This document shows positions 54,540-63,892 of a stretch of DNA of 64,000 nucleotides, in pieces; positions within the stretch are counted from its first letter, which is position 1; every line of letters begins with the position of its first letter. Made by a program: the position numbers and the translations under genes. Location: contig MWJO01000024.1 in the NCBI GenBank assembly GCA_002027195.1, positions 23,404 to 87,403 of the forward strand. Reading direction: 5' to 3'. Source of the DNA: Streptomyces sp. GKU 895. GTDB taxonomy: Bacteria; Actinomycetota; Actinomycetes; Streptomycetales; Streptomycetaceae. Under the pieces are notes generated by a model, which had not been told where the DNA came from, did not search any database, and saw only the letters and a list, made by a program, of their open reading frames with translations.

Positions 54540-57355
54540 ATGACAACCGCACCCGAAGGGGACCTGGTTCTCCAGGCCCTCGGCTCGATGGGCACACCGT
54601 ACGATCTCGCCGGGCACAACCGCCTGGACCTCGAAGGGCCGCAGGTGCTGTGGCTGGTGGCGTCCGGGGCCGTGGACCTGTTCGCGGTGGACGCCGAACA
54701 GCAGGGCCACTGGCACCACCTGGGCCGCCTGGAGGCGGGCTCGCTGCTGCTCGGCCCGACGCCGGGACCCCAACACACTCTGGTGGCCCGCCCGTTGCGG
54801 GACTGCGTCGTCCACCGCATCGCACTGCGCGAGCTCTACCAGCCCGCGAACACCCAGACCTGGTCCTACGACGAGTACGGCAACCCGCAGTACGTCCCGC
54901 CGACGACGAGCCCGCTGGAGTACGCCCTCGCTCTCGGCGTCGGCCGCAGCCTGTCCATCCTCTTCCAGGCGCCGATGGCGAGCGAAGGCGCCGCGGAGAT
55001 CACCGACGACGACGTCTTCTGGATGCAGGTCCCGCCGGGCAGTGTGCAGTACGGCTCGCTGTACGGCGCGGAGGCCGCCGCCGACCTGCTGATGGACCCC
55101 GCGGTGTGGCAGTCCATGGTCGACCAGCAGTACCGGCTGCTGACCACGCTGGACCGCTGGATCGAGCAGCTGGAGCGCACCCACGAGACGCGCACCGCCG
55201 AGGGCATCAGGGCCGGTGAGGCGGTCCGCGCGCAGGCCGACCGGACGCTGCTGGCGTCGATCGGGAAGTCGTCCGGCAAGCGCGTCACGCCGCCGACGCG
55301 GACGCCTCGTACGCGGCGTGCAAGCTGGTGGCGCAGGCGGCCGGGATCACCCTGGCCGACCCGGCGCAGTCCGGCACCGGCAGCGACCGGCTCGACCCGG
55401 TGGAGCAGATCGCGCTCGCCTCGCGGGTGCGCACCCGGGCCGTCCGGCTGGACGGCACCTGGTGGCGGGACAACGTCGGCCCGCTGGTGGGTCACCGGGC
55501 GCTGTCCGGGGCGCCGGTCGCACTGCTGTGGCGGCGGGGCGGTTATGTGGCCGTGCATCCGGCGACGGGCCGGGAGACGCCGGTCGAGAAGGCCAACGCG
55601 GAGGAGTTCGAACCGCGCGCGGTGATGTTCTACCGCCCGTTGCCCGACCGCGCTCTCAGTCCCCTGCGCCTGCTGCGGTTCAGCATGCAGAACATGGGCG
55701 GCGACCTGACGAACCTCCTGCTCAGCGGCCTGGTCACGGTGGCGATCGGCGCGATCGTGCCCATCGCCACCGGCAAGGTGCTCGGTGAGTTCGTACCGAA
55801 GGCCCAGACACATCTGATCGTCCAGCTCTGTCTGGCGGTGATGGTCGGCAGTCTTGTCGCCGCCACCTTCATGCTGCTCCAGAACCTGACGATCCTGCGC
55901 CTGGAGGGCCGGATCGAGGCGACCCTCCAACCGGCCGTGTGGGACCGGCTGCTCAGGCTGCCCACCAAGTTCTTCACCGAGCGTTCGACGGGTGAGCTGG
56001 CGAGCGCGGCGATGGGCATCAGCGCGATCCGCCGTCTGCTGGCGGGAGTCGGTCCGGTGGTCGCCCAGTCGGTGACCGTCGGCGCTATGAACCTGGGGCT
56101 GCTGTTCTGGTACAGCGTGCCGATGGCGTTCGCGGCGATCGGCATGCTGGTCGTGATCGCCGGGGTGTTCCTCGGGCTCGGACTGTGGCAGGTGCGCTGG
56201 CAGCGGCGCCTGGTGGTGCTCGGCAACAAGCTCAACAACCAGGCCTTCCAGACCCTGCGCGGACTGCCCAAGCTGCGGGTCGCGGCGGCCGAGAACTACG
56301 CCTACGCGGCCTGGGCCGCGCAGTTCGCGCGCAGCCGGGAGCTCCAGCAGAAGGTCGGGCGCATCAAGAACCTCACCACGGTGATGGGCGCGGTCTATCT
56401 GCCCGTCTGCACGCTGCTGATGTTCATGCTGCTGGCGGGCCCGGCGCGCGGGTCGATGTCGGCGGCGGCGTTCCTGAGCTTCAACACCTCGGTGACGATG
56501 GTGCTGACGTCCGTGACCCAGCTGACGGGTGCCTTCGTGTCGGCGGTGGGCGCGCTGCCGCTGTTCGAGGAGATCAAACCGGTCCTGGAGGCCACCCCGG
56601 AGGTGCGCACGGCGAGCACCCGGCCGGGCCCGCTGACCGGCGGGATCGAGGCGCGCCGGCTGTCCTTCCGGTACTCGGACGACGGCCCGCTGATCCTCGA
56701 CGACGTGTCCTTCGAGGTGAAGCCGGGCGAGTTCGTGGCGATCGTCGGCCCGAGCGGCTGCGGCAAGTCGACGCTGCTCAGGCTGCTGATCGGCTTCGAC
56801 CCGCCGGTCTCCGGCAGTGTGCTGTACGACGGGCAGGACCTGGCCGCCCTTGACCAGTCGGCGGTGCGCCGGCAGTGCGGGGTGGTGCTCCAGCACGCCC
56901 AGCCGTTCACCGGGTCGATCATGGACGTCATCTGCGGCACCGAGCCGTACACCCCGGAGGAGGTGATGGCGGCGGCGCAGATGGCGGGGCTCGCGGAGGA
57001 CATCCAGCGGATGCCGATGGGGCTGCACACGATCGTCTCCGGCAGCGGCGCCGTCTCCGGCGGCCAGCGTCAACGGCTCATGATCGCCCAGGCGTTGATC
57101 CGCAGGCCGCGCATCCTGTTCTTCGACGAGGCGACCAGCGCCCTGGACAACGAGACGCAGCGCACGGTCATCGAGTCCACCAAGGCCCTCAACGCCACCC
57201 GCATCGTCATCGCCCACCGCCTGTCCACGGTGCTGGACGCCGACCGCGTGATCGTGATGGAGGACGGCAAGGTCGCCCAGCAGGGCCCGCCCGCGCAACT
57301 CCTCGCGGACACGAACGGGCGACTGCACGAGCTGGTGCGACGGCAGATGGCGTAG
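54540..57355 (+). CDS. Second NHLM-type bacteriocin ABC transporter with N-terminal regulatory domain (frameshifted)
   Basis: About 938 residues after repair. A long N-terminal cytoplasmic part (jelly-roll-like, RLDLEGPQVLWLVASGAVDLF) is followed by membrane helices from about 415 and an ATPase with VGPSGCGKSTLLRLLIG, VSGGQRQRLMIAQALIRR and FFDEATSALDNE. It lacks a C39 domain. One base is missing near 55288; repair gives ADADASYAACKLVAQAAG. The pairing of a peptidase and a non-peptidase transporter is typical of NHLM systems, where the two may form a heterodimer. The ATG follows the C39 gene directly. Confidence 0.88.
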
Positions 57356-57414
57356 GGGTCGCGAAGGAGATACGGCGGGGCGCTGCGCGTCCTGCCGGGC
57401 CCGGACCGGACCGG

Positions 57415-57485
<71 letters not shown>

Positions 57486-57486
<1 letters not shown>

Positions 57487-58315
57487 CAAGGCATACGCGG
57501 TTCTCGCGGCCGGTCGTCCGCGTACGCCCAGGTCGCCAGCGCCCGCACGGCCGCCGCGAACCGGTCCGGGTGGCGCAGGAACTCCATGTGGATGCCGGGG
57601 AACTCCACCCAGGGCGCCCCGATCCTGCGGGCGATCTCGACGGAGGGGCGGGCGTAGTAGGTGTCGCGGTCCTCCACGCCGGCGCCGAGGACGATCGGGA
57701 ACGGCGCCGACCGCAGCGCGTCCTCGTCGGGGCGGAAGCCGGCGAAGCCGGGCCACTCGGTGCCGAAGAGATGGTCCTGGTTGCCGAGGAACCGCCGCCA
57801 CAGGTCGTCCGGCCAGCGATACGTTCCCTCGCCGCGGACCGTCTCGGCGAACCGGCGGCCCGCGGCCGGGGCTCCGCCCAGCGCGTAGCGGCCGGCCACG
57901 TCGGCGAAGAAGGCGCGGGCCGGGTCGTCCGCGGGCAGGACGTTCACGGCGGGGGTTCATGGGCGATCAGGCCCACCAGGCACGCGGGGTGCAGGGCGGC
58001 CAGCGTCAGCCCGATGATCGCGCCCGCGCTGTTGCCGAACACCAGCGCCCGGCCACCCGCCGGCCCCTCGATGAGCGCGCGGGCGTCGGCCGCCTGTTCG
58101 GTGAGGTCCAGCGGCGCCCCGGTGCGGCCGGTGCTGCGGGAGTTGCCGCGCCGGTCGTAGGTGATGACCGTGAACGCGTCGGCGAGGTCCGCCGCGACCT
58201 GCGTGTAGTAGCCCGCGTCCCCGCCCGCCCCGCTGATCATCAGCAGCGCCGGACCGCTCCCCCGCACCTCGTAGTACAGCTCCGCGCCCTCGACCTCGAA
58301 CGTGCCGCTGGTCAC
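57486..58315 (-). CDS. Alpha/beta hydrolase (frameshifted)
   Basis: About 276 residues after repair. ELYYEVRGSGPALLMISGAGG forms the oxyanion-hole strand, VITYDRRGNSRSTG follows, ALVFGNSAGAIIGLTLA contains the nucleophile Ser in G-N-S-A-G, and GIHMEFLRHPDRFA has the catalytic His. One C is missing near 57950; repair changes HEPPP-stop into HEPPAVNVLPADDPARAFF. Members hydrolyse esters, lactones or epoxides. It is divergent from an exporter gene across two strong palindromes, suggesting a common repressor. Its stop abuts the hexanucleotide repeat. Confidence 0.8.
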
Positions 58316-58330
58316 ACTCGACCTCCCTCC

Positions 58331-58356
58331 CCAGCGAAACGTTGCCGTTTCGCTGG
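58331..58356. promoter_or_regulatory. Perfect 10-bp-arm palindrome, candidate repressor operator
   Basis: CCAGCGAAAC pairs exactly with GTTTCGCTGG around six bases. It lies 15 bases upstream of the hydrolase start and shares GAAAC/GTTTC with the palindrome at 58379. The form suits a TetR- or MarR-type dimer; no such gene is adjacent. Confidence 0.65.
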
Positions 58357-58378
58357 AAGTGCTCTAGCCTCGACGTGT

Positions 58379-58393
58379 ACGAAACAGTTTCGT
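58379..58393. promoter_or_regulatory. ACGAAAC-A-GTTTCGT palindrome, second operator
   Basis: A perfect 7-bp-arm palindrome 46 bases upstream of the exporter ATG. The common GAAAC/GTTTC halves suggest that the same regulator binds both sites and controls both divergent genes. Confidence 0.6.
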
Positions 58394-58439
58394 TTACAGC
58401 CTCGTAAAATCCGAACGACTTCCCTGGAGTGGTTCCGCC

Positions 58440-59945
58440 ATGTCCCAGAAGACCCTGACCGAGAACGCCCAGGCGGGCGCGGTAGAGGCGCCGTCCGACG
58501 CCTCCTCCGGCAAGCGGTGGTGGATCCTCGCCGTCATCGCCCTCGCCCAGCTGATGGTGGTCCTCGACGCCACCATCGTGAACATCGCCCTGCCCTCGGC
58601 GCAGGCCGACCTCGGGTTCTCCGACGGCAACCGGCAGTGGATCGTCACCGCCTACGCGCTGGCCTTCGCCTCCCTCCTGCTGCTCGGCGGCCGCATCGCC
58701 GACCTCTTCGGCCGCAAGACGGCGTTCCTGATCGGAGTCGTCGGCTTCGCCGGCGTCTCCGCGCTCGGCGGTGCCGCGACCAACTTCGAGATGCTGGTCA
58801 CCGCCCGTGCTCTCCAGGGTGCCTTCGGCGCCCTCCTCGCGCCCGCCGCGCTGTCGCTGCTGAACACGACGTTCACCGACGCCAAGGAGCGCGCCAAGGC
58901 CTTCAGCGTCTACGGCGCCATCGCCGGCGCCGGCGGTGCGGTGGGCCTGCTGCTCGGCGGCATCCTGACCGACGCCCTCGACTGGCGCTGGACCCTCTAC
59001 GTCAACGTCGTCATCGCCGTCGTCGCCTTCGCCGGCGGCTGGGTCCTGCTGCACAACCACCGCGACGCCGAGAACGCCAAGCTGGACGTCCCCGGCACGG
59101 TCCTGGTCGCCGCCGGTCTGTTCTCCCTGGTCTACGGCTTCTCCAACGCCGAGACGCACGACTGGGGCTCGCCCTTGACCTGGGGCTTCCTGATCGCCGG
59201 CGGTGTCCTGCTGGCCGCCTTCTCCTGGTGGCAGACCAAGGCCGCGCACCCGCTGCTGCCGCTGCGCATCCTGCTCGACCGCAACCGCGCCGCCTCCTTC
59301 CTCGCCGTGCTGATCTCCGGCGGCGGCATGTTCGGTGTGTTCCTCTTCCTCACCTACTACCTCCAGCTCAACCTCGGCTTCAGCCCGACGAAGACCGGTC
59401 TCGCGTTCCTGCCGATGGTCGCCGCGCTGATGGTCACCGCCCAGGTCGGCACGACCAGGCTGGTGCCGCGGCTCGGCCCCAAGGCCGTCATCCCGCTGGG
59501 CTTCGGCATCGCCGCGGTCGGCATGGCCTGGCTGACCGGCATCGGAGTCGGGTCCTCGTACTCCAGCGCGGTGCTGCCGCAGCTGATCGTCGTCGGCCTC
59601 GGACTCGGTCTGGTCATGCCGCCCGCGATGCAGCTGGCCACCGGCGGAGTCGCCGCGGAGGACGCCGGTGTCGCCTCCGCCACCGTCAACGCCATGCAGC
59701 AGGTGGGCGGTTCGATCGGTACGGCGCTGCTGAACACCCTGGCCGCGAGCGCCGCGACCGACTACCTGGCCGGCAAGGACCCGAGCAACAAGCTGGTCCA
59801 GGCGCAGGCCACCATCGAGAGCTACACCACCGCCTTCTGGTGGTCGGCGGGCCTGTTCGCGGTCGGCACGCTGATCGCGTTCCTGCTCTACCGCCGCGGA
59901 GTGCCGGAGCAGGACCCGGACGCCGCACCCGTGGTCCACATGTAG
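58440..59945 (+). CDS. DHA2-family MFS drug exporter (EmrB/QacA type)
   Basis: A 501-residue transporter with about 14 membrane helices. QLMVVLDATIVNIALPSAQ is the DHA2 motif D1 region, LLLGGRIADLFGRKTAF motif A and GGAVGLLLGGILTD motif C of proton antiporters. Members export drugs, dyes or metabolites. The ATG at 58440 begins a short cytoplasmic tail. Regulation through the two upstream palindromes is inferred. A strong hairpin terminator follows the gene. Confidence 0.92.
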   Translation: MSQKTLTENAQAGAVEAPSDASSGKRWWILAVIALAQLMVVLDATIVNIALPSAQADLGFSDGNRQWIVTAYALAFASLLLLGGRIADLFGRKTAFLIGVVGFAGVSALGGAATNFEMLVTARALQGAFGALLAPAALSLLNTTFTDAKERAKAFSVYGAIAGAGGAVGLLLGGILTDALDWRWTLYVNVVIAVVAFAGGWVLLHNHRDAENAKLDVPGTVLVAAGLFSLVYGFSNAETHDWGSPLTWGFLIAGGVLLAAFSWWQTKAAHPLLPLRILLDRNRAASFLAVLISGGGMFGVFLFLTYYLQLNLGFSPTKTGLAFLPMVAALMVTAQVGTTRLVPRLGPKAVIPLGFGIAAVGMAWLTGIGVGSSYSSAVLPQLIVVGLGLGLVMPPAMQLATGGVAAEDAGVASATVNAMQQVGGSIGTALLNTLAASAATDYLAGKDPSNKLVQAQATIESYTTAFWWSAGLFAVGTLIAFLLYRRGVPEQDPDAAPVVHM

Positions 59946-59957
59946 TTCCCCCCAAGC

Positions 59958-59995
59958 AGAGGGGCCGCCGTCACCAGGGAGACGGCGGCCCCTCT
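59958..59995 (+). terminator. Strong hairpin terminator after the MFS gene
   Basis: AGAGGGGCCGCCGTC pairs perfectly with GACGGCGGCCCCTCT (15 bp) around an 8-base loop, 12 bases after the stop. A short T-containing stretch follows. Confidence 0.75.
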
Positions 59996-60076
59996 TCGCT
60001 GCCGCGCCTGGCCGGATAGTGCGCATCACATCCCGGCGCGGTGAGGGACGGCCCCGAAACGGGTACTCACGGGTCC

Positions 60077-61084
60077 ATGCGAATCAGCGTGGTGGATGTG
60101 GGGTCGAACACGGTCCGGCTGGTGGTGGCGGACGCCGAGGGCGGGGTACCGCTGCCCGTGCACACCGCGAAATGGCGGCTCCGCCTGTCCGAACAGGTCA
60201 AGCCGGGCTGCCCGGTGCCCGAGGAGGCCGTCGACAGACTCGTCGCCGCCGTGGCCGAGGCGGACCGGACGGCGACCGAGTGGGGCTCGGCCCCTCCGCT
60301 GGCCTTCGCCACGGCGGTGGTGCGCAGCGCGCCGAACTGCCGTGACGTGCTGCGTGCCGTACGGACCCGTACCGGCGTCGAGCTGTGCACGCTGCCGGGT
60401 GAGCTGGAGGCGGAGCTGACCTTCCTCGGGGCGCGGCGCTGGATGGGCTGGCGGTCGGGGCCGCTGGCCCTGCTGGACATCGGGGGCGGCTCCCTCGAAG
60501 TGGCCTTCGGGCGCGGCAGGTTGCCGGACTTCGTGGCCTCGCTGCCGCTGGGGGCGGGCCGGCTGACCCACGAGTTCTTCGGCGGCGAGGACCCGCCGTC
60601 GCCGGAGCAGCTGCGGGCGCTGCGGCGCCGGGTCCGGCATCAACTGCGGGACGTCGCGGCCCGGATCCGCTGGGAGGGGCCGCACTCGGCGGTGGCCACG
60701 TCCCGTACGTTCCAGCAGCTGGGCCGGTTGTGCGGGGCGCGGCCCGGACGGCACGGACCGTTCGTGGAACGGGAGTTGCGCCGCTCGGACCTGCGTGCGG
60801 CGATCACCCGGCTCGCCGGCCTGCCCGCCGCCGAGCGCGCCCTGCTCCCCGGCATCTCCGCGCCCCGGTCCGGCCAGAGCCTGGCCGGCGCGCTGGTCGG
60901 CCACACGGCGCTGAAGCTGACCGGCATCAAGGCCGTCAGCATCTGTCCGTGGGCGATCCGCGAGGGCGTCCTGCTGCGCCACATCGAGGACGGCCCGTCC
61001 TGGTGGGCCGGGATCAGCCGTCGCAGCGAGGAGAACGGCGGCCAGGAACTCGTGCCGCTGCGCATCGCGGCCGCGAGGAACTGA
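60077..61084 (+). CDS. Ppx/GppA-family phosphatase
   Basis: A 335-residue member of the ASKHA fold. VVDVGSNTVRLVV at the start and LLDIGGGSLEVAFG near residue 132 are the two phosphate-binding loops, and FATAVVRSAPN lies between them. Members hydrolyse polyphosphate or pppGpp. Streptomyces have several copies and this sequence does not show which substrate applies. The ATG at 60077 begins at the family start; an upstream in-frame codon at 60041 is unlikely. Confidence 0.88.
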   Translation: MRISVVDVGSNTVRLVVADAEGGVPLPVHTAKWRLRLSEQVKPGCPVPEEAVDRLVAAVAEADRTATEWGSAPPLAFATAVVRSAPNCRDVLRAVRTRTGVELCTLPGELEAELTFLGARRWMGWRSGPLALLDIGGGSLEVAFGRGRLPDFVASLPLGAGRLTHEFFGGEDPPSPEQLRALRRRVRHQLRDVAARIRWEGPHSAVATSRTFQQLGRLCGARPGRHGPFVERELRRSDLRAAITRLAGLPAAERALLPGISAPRSGQSLAGALVGHTALKLTGIKAVSICPWAIREGVLLRHIEDGPSWWAGISRRSEENGGQELVPLRIAAARN

Positions 61085-61153
61085 GAGGGCCCCGACGAAC
61101 CGGGCGTCGCGACGGCCGGAGAGGGCCACGACGATCTGAGAGAGGAGAGCGTG

Positions 61154-61324
61154 ATGACCCACGACAAGAAGCACCCCGAGACGGTCACGGAGCAGGTCCT
61201 GCGCAAGATCGAGGAGGCGGAACGCCACACCCGGGACACCGAGGAACAGCGCCGCCGACGGGGCGAGGCCGGCGAGGCCATCACGCCCAACACCCGCGCC
61301 CAGGAGGAATCCGAGGGCGAATAG
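61154..61324 (+). CDS. Small highly charged protein, unknown function
   Basis: A 56-residue protein behind a good GAGAGGAG site. It is mostly Glu, Arg, Lys and Thr and looks like one helix (VTEQVLRKIEEAERHTRDTEE) followed by a disordered tail. A GTG one codon earlier could also serve as start. Adjacent to the Ppx gene, 69 bases after its stop, so it may share that transcript. Its stop abuts that of the convergent gene. Confidence 0.6.
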   Translation: MTHDKKHPETVTEQVLRKIEEAERHTRDTEEQRRRRGEAGEAITPNTRAQEESEGE

Positions 61325-61801
61325 CTAGGGCGCCCGCCGCGGGGACACGCTGTCGTCGGCCCCCGCGCACCAGACGCCGTGCCACACCACCCAGACGTGG
61401 CCCCCGGGCCCGTGGTGGATGTGCAGCCCGTCGACGACGGCCGACAGGGGCAGGTCCCGGGTCCCGTCCTCGTCGGCGCGGTCCAGGGTGATCGTCGTGT
61501 CGTCGGTGCCGGCGACGGTGATACCGGTGCGGTCCGCCGTGAGGACGATCCGGCACGTCTCGGCCGTCGTACGGGCGAGGAGACAGCCGTTCACGCGGTG
61601 CGCGGCGTCCAGGAGGGCGACGACGAAGGCCGTCGGCGCCTCGATCACGCCGATGACCGCGGCAGCGGCGGCGTCCGAAGCCGCCGTACCGCCTTGTCTC
61701 GGGAAGTGCGCCGTGAACTCCATCTCCAAGGCGGGCTCCTGGAGCCCGCACTCGGTGAGCAGCGGAGGCTCCTCCGCGCTCGTCCGTACCGGCGGGCCCA
61801 C
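61325..61801 (-). CDS. Hypothetical protein
   Basis: A 158-residue protein of unknown family. It starts with a polar stretch, then EMEFTAHFPRQGG and an Ala-rich helix, followed by alternating beta segments (CRIVLTADRTGITVAGTDDT, LHIHHGPGGHVWVVWHG). No catalytic motif or signal is visible. The GC pattern of codons agrees with coding. It converges with the small charged gene. Confidence 0.55.
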   Translation of the reverse strand: MGPPVRTSAEEPPLLTECGLQEPALEMEFTAHFPRQGGTAASDAAAAAVIGVIEAPTAFVVALLDAAHRVNGCLLARTTAETCRIVLTADRTGITVAGTDDTTITLDRADEDGTRDLPLSAVVDGLHIHHGPGGHVWVVWHGVWCAGADDSVSPRRAP

Positions 61802-62058
61802 GCCCCACCCCCTGCGTCGAAGCGGATGCGGCCGGGGACCGGGGCAGCACCGCGACTGTACGACGCCGGGGGCCGCTTGAACAGGGCCCTCCGCGAGGGC
61901 TTCCAGCAGCTGAAATCCCGACTGGAAGTCAATGTCCCCGCTTGGAATTCACCGGGTCGGATGAAGCAGAGCTTGTCCGGAGCCAGAGCCGGGATGCCGG
62001 GTACCCGGCCGGGGTGAGAACGCACATCGAACACCGCCCCGTCCGAGGGGGAGCCGAG

Positions 62059-62457
62059 ATGACACCGGAGTCCGGCGACCGCGCCCCCGATCCTGCCGAC
62101 GGCGCCGACACCGGCACCCCGGCGGCGAACCCGTACGCCCGCACCTGTCCGCACGGCACGCTCACGGTGGTCGAGGCCTCGGGCGAGATCGACATGGCGA
62201 GCGCGGGTGCCCTCGCGGAGCATCTGTCGGCCGCGACGGCGGGCCCGCGACCTGACGTCCTGGTCGACCTGCGCGCGGTCGCCTTCTTCGACTGCTCAGG
62301 GCTGCGCGTGCTGTGCCGGGCCGAGTCCCGGGCGCGCGAGCACGGCGGCCGGCTGCGGGTGGTCTCGGAAAGCCCCCGTATACGACGGCTGTTACGGGCC
62401 TCGGGCCTGCTCGGCCGGTTTCCGCCGCTGCCCGGTGTCCCCGGACAGCGGCCGTGA
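62059..62457 (+). CDS. STAS-domain anti-sigma factor antagonist
   Basis: A 132-residue protein with a STAS fold: LTVVEASGEIDMASAGALAEHL, VLVDLRAVAFFDCSGLRVLCRA and LRVVSESPRIRRLL. The Ser in FFDCSGL is the site usually phosphorylated by an anti-sigma kinase and released by a PP2C phosphatase. A disordered N-terminus of about 35 residues precedes the domain. The ATG at 62059 follows GGGGGAG. It is a candidate substrate for the PP2C enzymes at 36697 or 46540; this link is inferred. Confidence 0.87.
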   Translation: MTPESGDRAPDPADGADTGTPAANPYARTCPHGTLTVVEASGEIDMASAGALAEHLSAATAGPRPDVLVDLRAVAFFDCSGLRVLCRAESRAREHGGRLRVVSESPRIRRLLRASGLLGRFPPLPGVPGQRP

Positions 62458-62593
62458 CTGCGAAGGCCGGCCGGGTGGCCCCACTCCGCCCGGCCGGCCC
62501 TCGGTGCGAGATCACGGGGGTCCTCGTGACGGCGCCCGCGCTCCCCAGCCACGGGCGGCCGTCCGGTTGCACGGGAACCCCGCGACCCCGGCT

Positions 62594-63016
62594 CTAGAAG
62601 GTGAAGAGGCTCGCCCCGAGGGAGCCCTTCACACACTCGTTGGCGAAGGTGCGCTCGTAGGAGACGCGCTTGCCCTGCCAGACGCCGTCGACGGTGACGA
62701 CCACGGGGTTGTACTCCTTGGTGCAGTGGACCTCGTCACGGGCCTGGAACGCGTCGAGGTCGCCGCCCACGCCGCGCAGTTCGGCGCAGGCCGCAGCCGC
62801 CGCGGGATGTGTCCCGGAGGCGGTCGGGGCGCAGGTCAGGGTGACCGCGCGGGCCGGGGTGGCGGTGGCGGCGCTGTCGCCGTGGCCCAGGGTGAGGACC
62901 AGGGCGGAGGGGGCGTAGAGCGAGTCCGGGGCGGCCAGCGCGGCTCCGGTGAGGGGGCCGCAGACGGCGCCGGCCGTGAGGGCGAGGGTCGCTGCCCAGC
63001 GCGCGGTGTTCCGCAT
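62594..63016 (-). CDS. Subtilisin-inhibitor-like (SSI family) protease inhibitor, Lys at P1
   Basis: A 140-residue secreted inhibitor. The signal peptide ends near residue 28. The mature part has the SSI features [15 protein letters not shown], four conserved Cys (62, 77, 98, 126), GVGGD and [23 protein letters not shown]. The reactive loop is C98-T-K100-E-Y-N-P-V, so P1 is Lys100, pointing to inhibition of trypsin-like proteases. The ATG at 63016 follows GGAAGGA; an ATG three codons before is possible. A secreted S1 protease is encoded 12.5 kb away, though its specificity is not known. Confidence 0.93.
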   Translation of the reverse strand: MRNTARWAATLALTAGAVCGPLTGAALAAPDSLYAPSALVLTLGHGDSAATATPARAVTLTCAPTASGTHPAAAAACAELRGVGGDLDAFQARDEVHCTKEYNPVVVTVDGVWQGKRVSYERTFANECVKGSLGASLFTF

Positions 63017-63340
63017 AGTGTGCATCCTTCCGCTGATACGAGGGTGGTGCCGCGCCCGGCACGGTCGGTGCCGGGGCGGCGAGCGCGAGTCTGCCGAGTC
63101 CGCGGCCGGAACACACATCGACCCCACGCGTTTCAGTAACCTTTCGTGTTGAATCAGTGGCGCGAAGTCACGGAATTCGAACACCGGATCCCAGTAACCA
63201 CGCGGTTCTTGATCGTCGTTCCCGACCGAATGGCCGGTTCACACCGGCTCTGCAATCGGCCTGAAACATTCCGGTTGAGCTCTCGGCGCACTCCGTCCCG
63301 TCCCCTTGCGTTCATGTTCCGGTGGAGTAATCGTCATTAC
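63017..63340. other. Intergenic region with inverted repeat
   Basis: 324 bases, lower in G+C than the rest, between divergent genes. It should contain both promoters. An exact inverted repeat GCCGGT-TCAC-ACCGGC lies at 63233-63248, possibly an operator. No gene is supported. Confidence 0.45.
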
Positions 63341-63892
63341 ATGATTACGACCGAGCAACGAGAGCAACTGCGCGGCTGGTTCGCCGGGCGCCTGCCCGAC
63401 GACCTCTTCGAGGAACTCGCCGAACTGACCGTCGACCGTGAGGAGATCACCGTCGTAGGCCGCATCCCCGCACCCCGGCTGGCCGAGGGCGCCTCGGCCA
63501 CCGAGCGGGAGGCGGCCGTACGGAGCCGGATGCAGGAGTTCCGGGAGCGCACCCGCGAGGCCCGGATCGAGGTGGCCCGCGAGGCCGAGCACCGGTTCCG
63601 CCGCAAGGTGTCCTGGGGCGTGGAGTGCGCCGGGGAACGCGCCCTGTTCACGCACGTGGCCGCGCCCGTGATGACCCGGCTGCGGCAGCCCGAGCGGCAG
63701 GTGCTGGACACGCTCATCGCGGGCGGCGTGGCCCGCAGCCGCAGCGACGCGCTCGCCTGGTGCGTCCGTCTGGTCCAGAAGCACACCGACGACTGGCTCA
63801 CCGAACTGCGCGACTCCCTCGAACACGTCCAGCGCGTACGGGCCCAGGGGCCCGACGCCGAGCCGGAGGACGCGCCCACGGACACCGAGTGA
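63341..63892 (+). CDS. Conserved hypothetical protein with C-terminal ribbon-helix-helix-like part
   Basis: A 183-residue soluble protein. The N-terminal part is acidic (LPDDLFEELAELTVDREEI), the middle is a charged helix (RMQEFRERTREARIEVAREAEH) and the C-terminal LDTLIAGGVARSRSDALAWCVRLV resembles the ribbon-helix-helix turn. It may bind DNA, but this is only a resemblance. The ATG at 63341 is chosen because the family-like sequence starts there and GGTGGAG lies upstream. The last 108 bases of the window contain no supportable gene. Confidence 0.65.
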   Translation: MITTEQREQLRGWFAGRLPDDLFEELAELTVDREEITVVGRIPAPRLAEGASATEREAAVRSRMQEFRERTREARIEVAREAEHRFRRKVSWGVECAGERALFTHVAAPVMTRLRQPERQVLDTLIAGGVARSRSDALAWCVRLVQKHTDDWLTELRDSLEHVQRVRAQGPDAEPEDAPTDTE

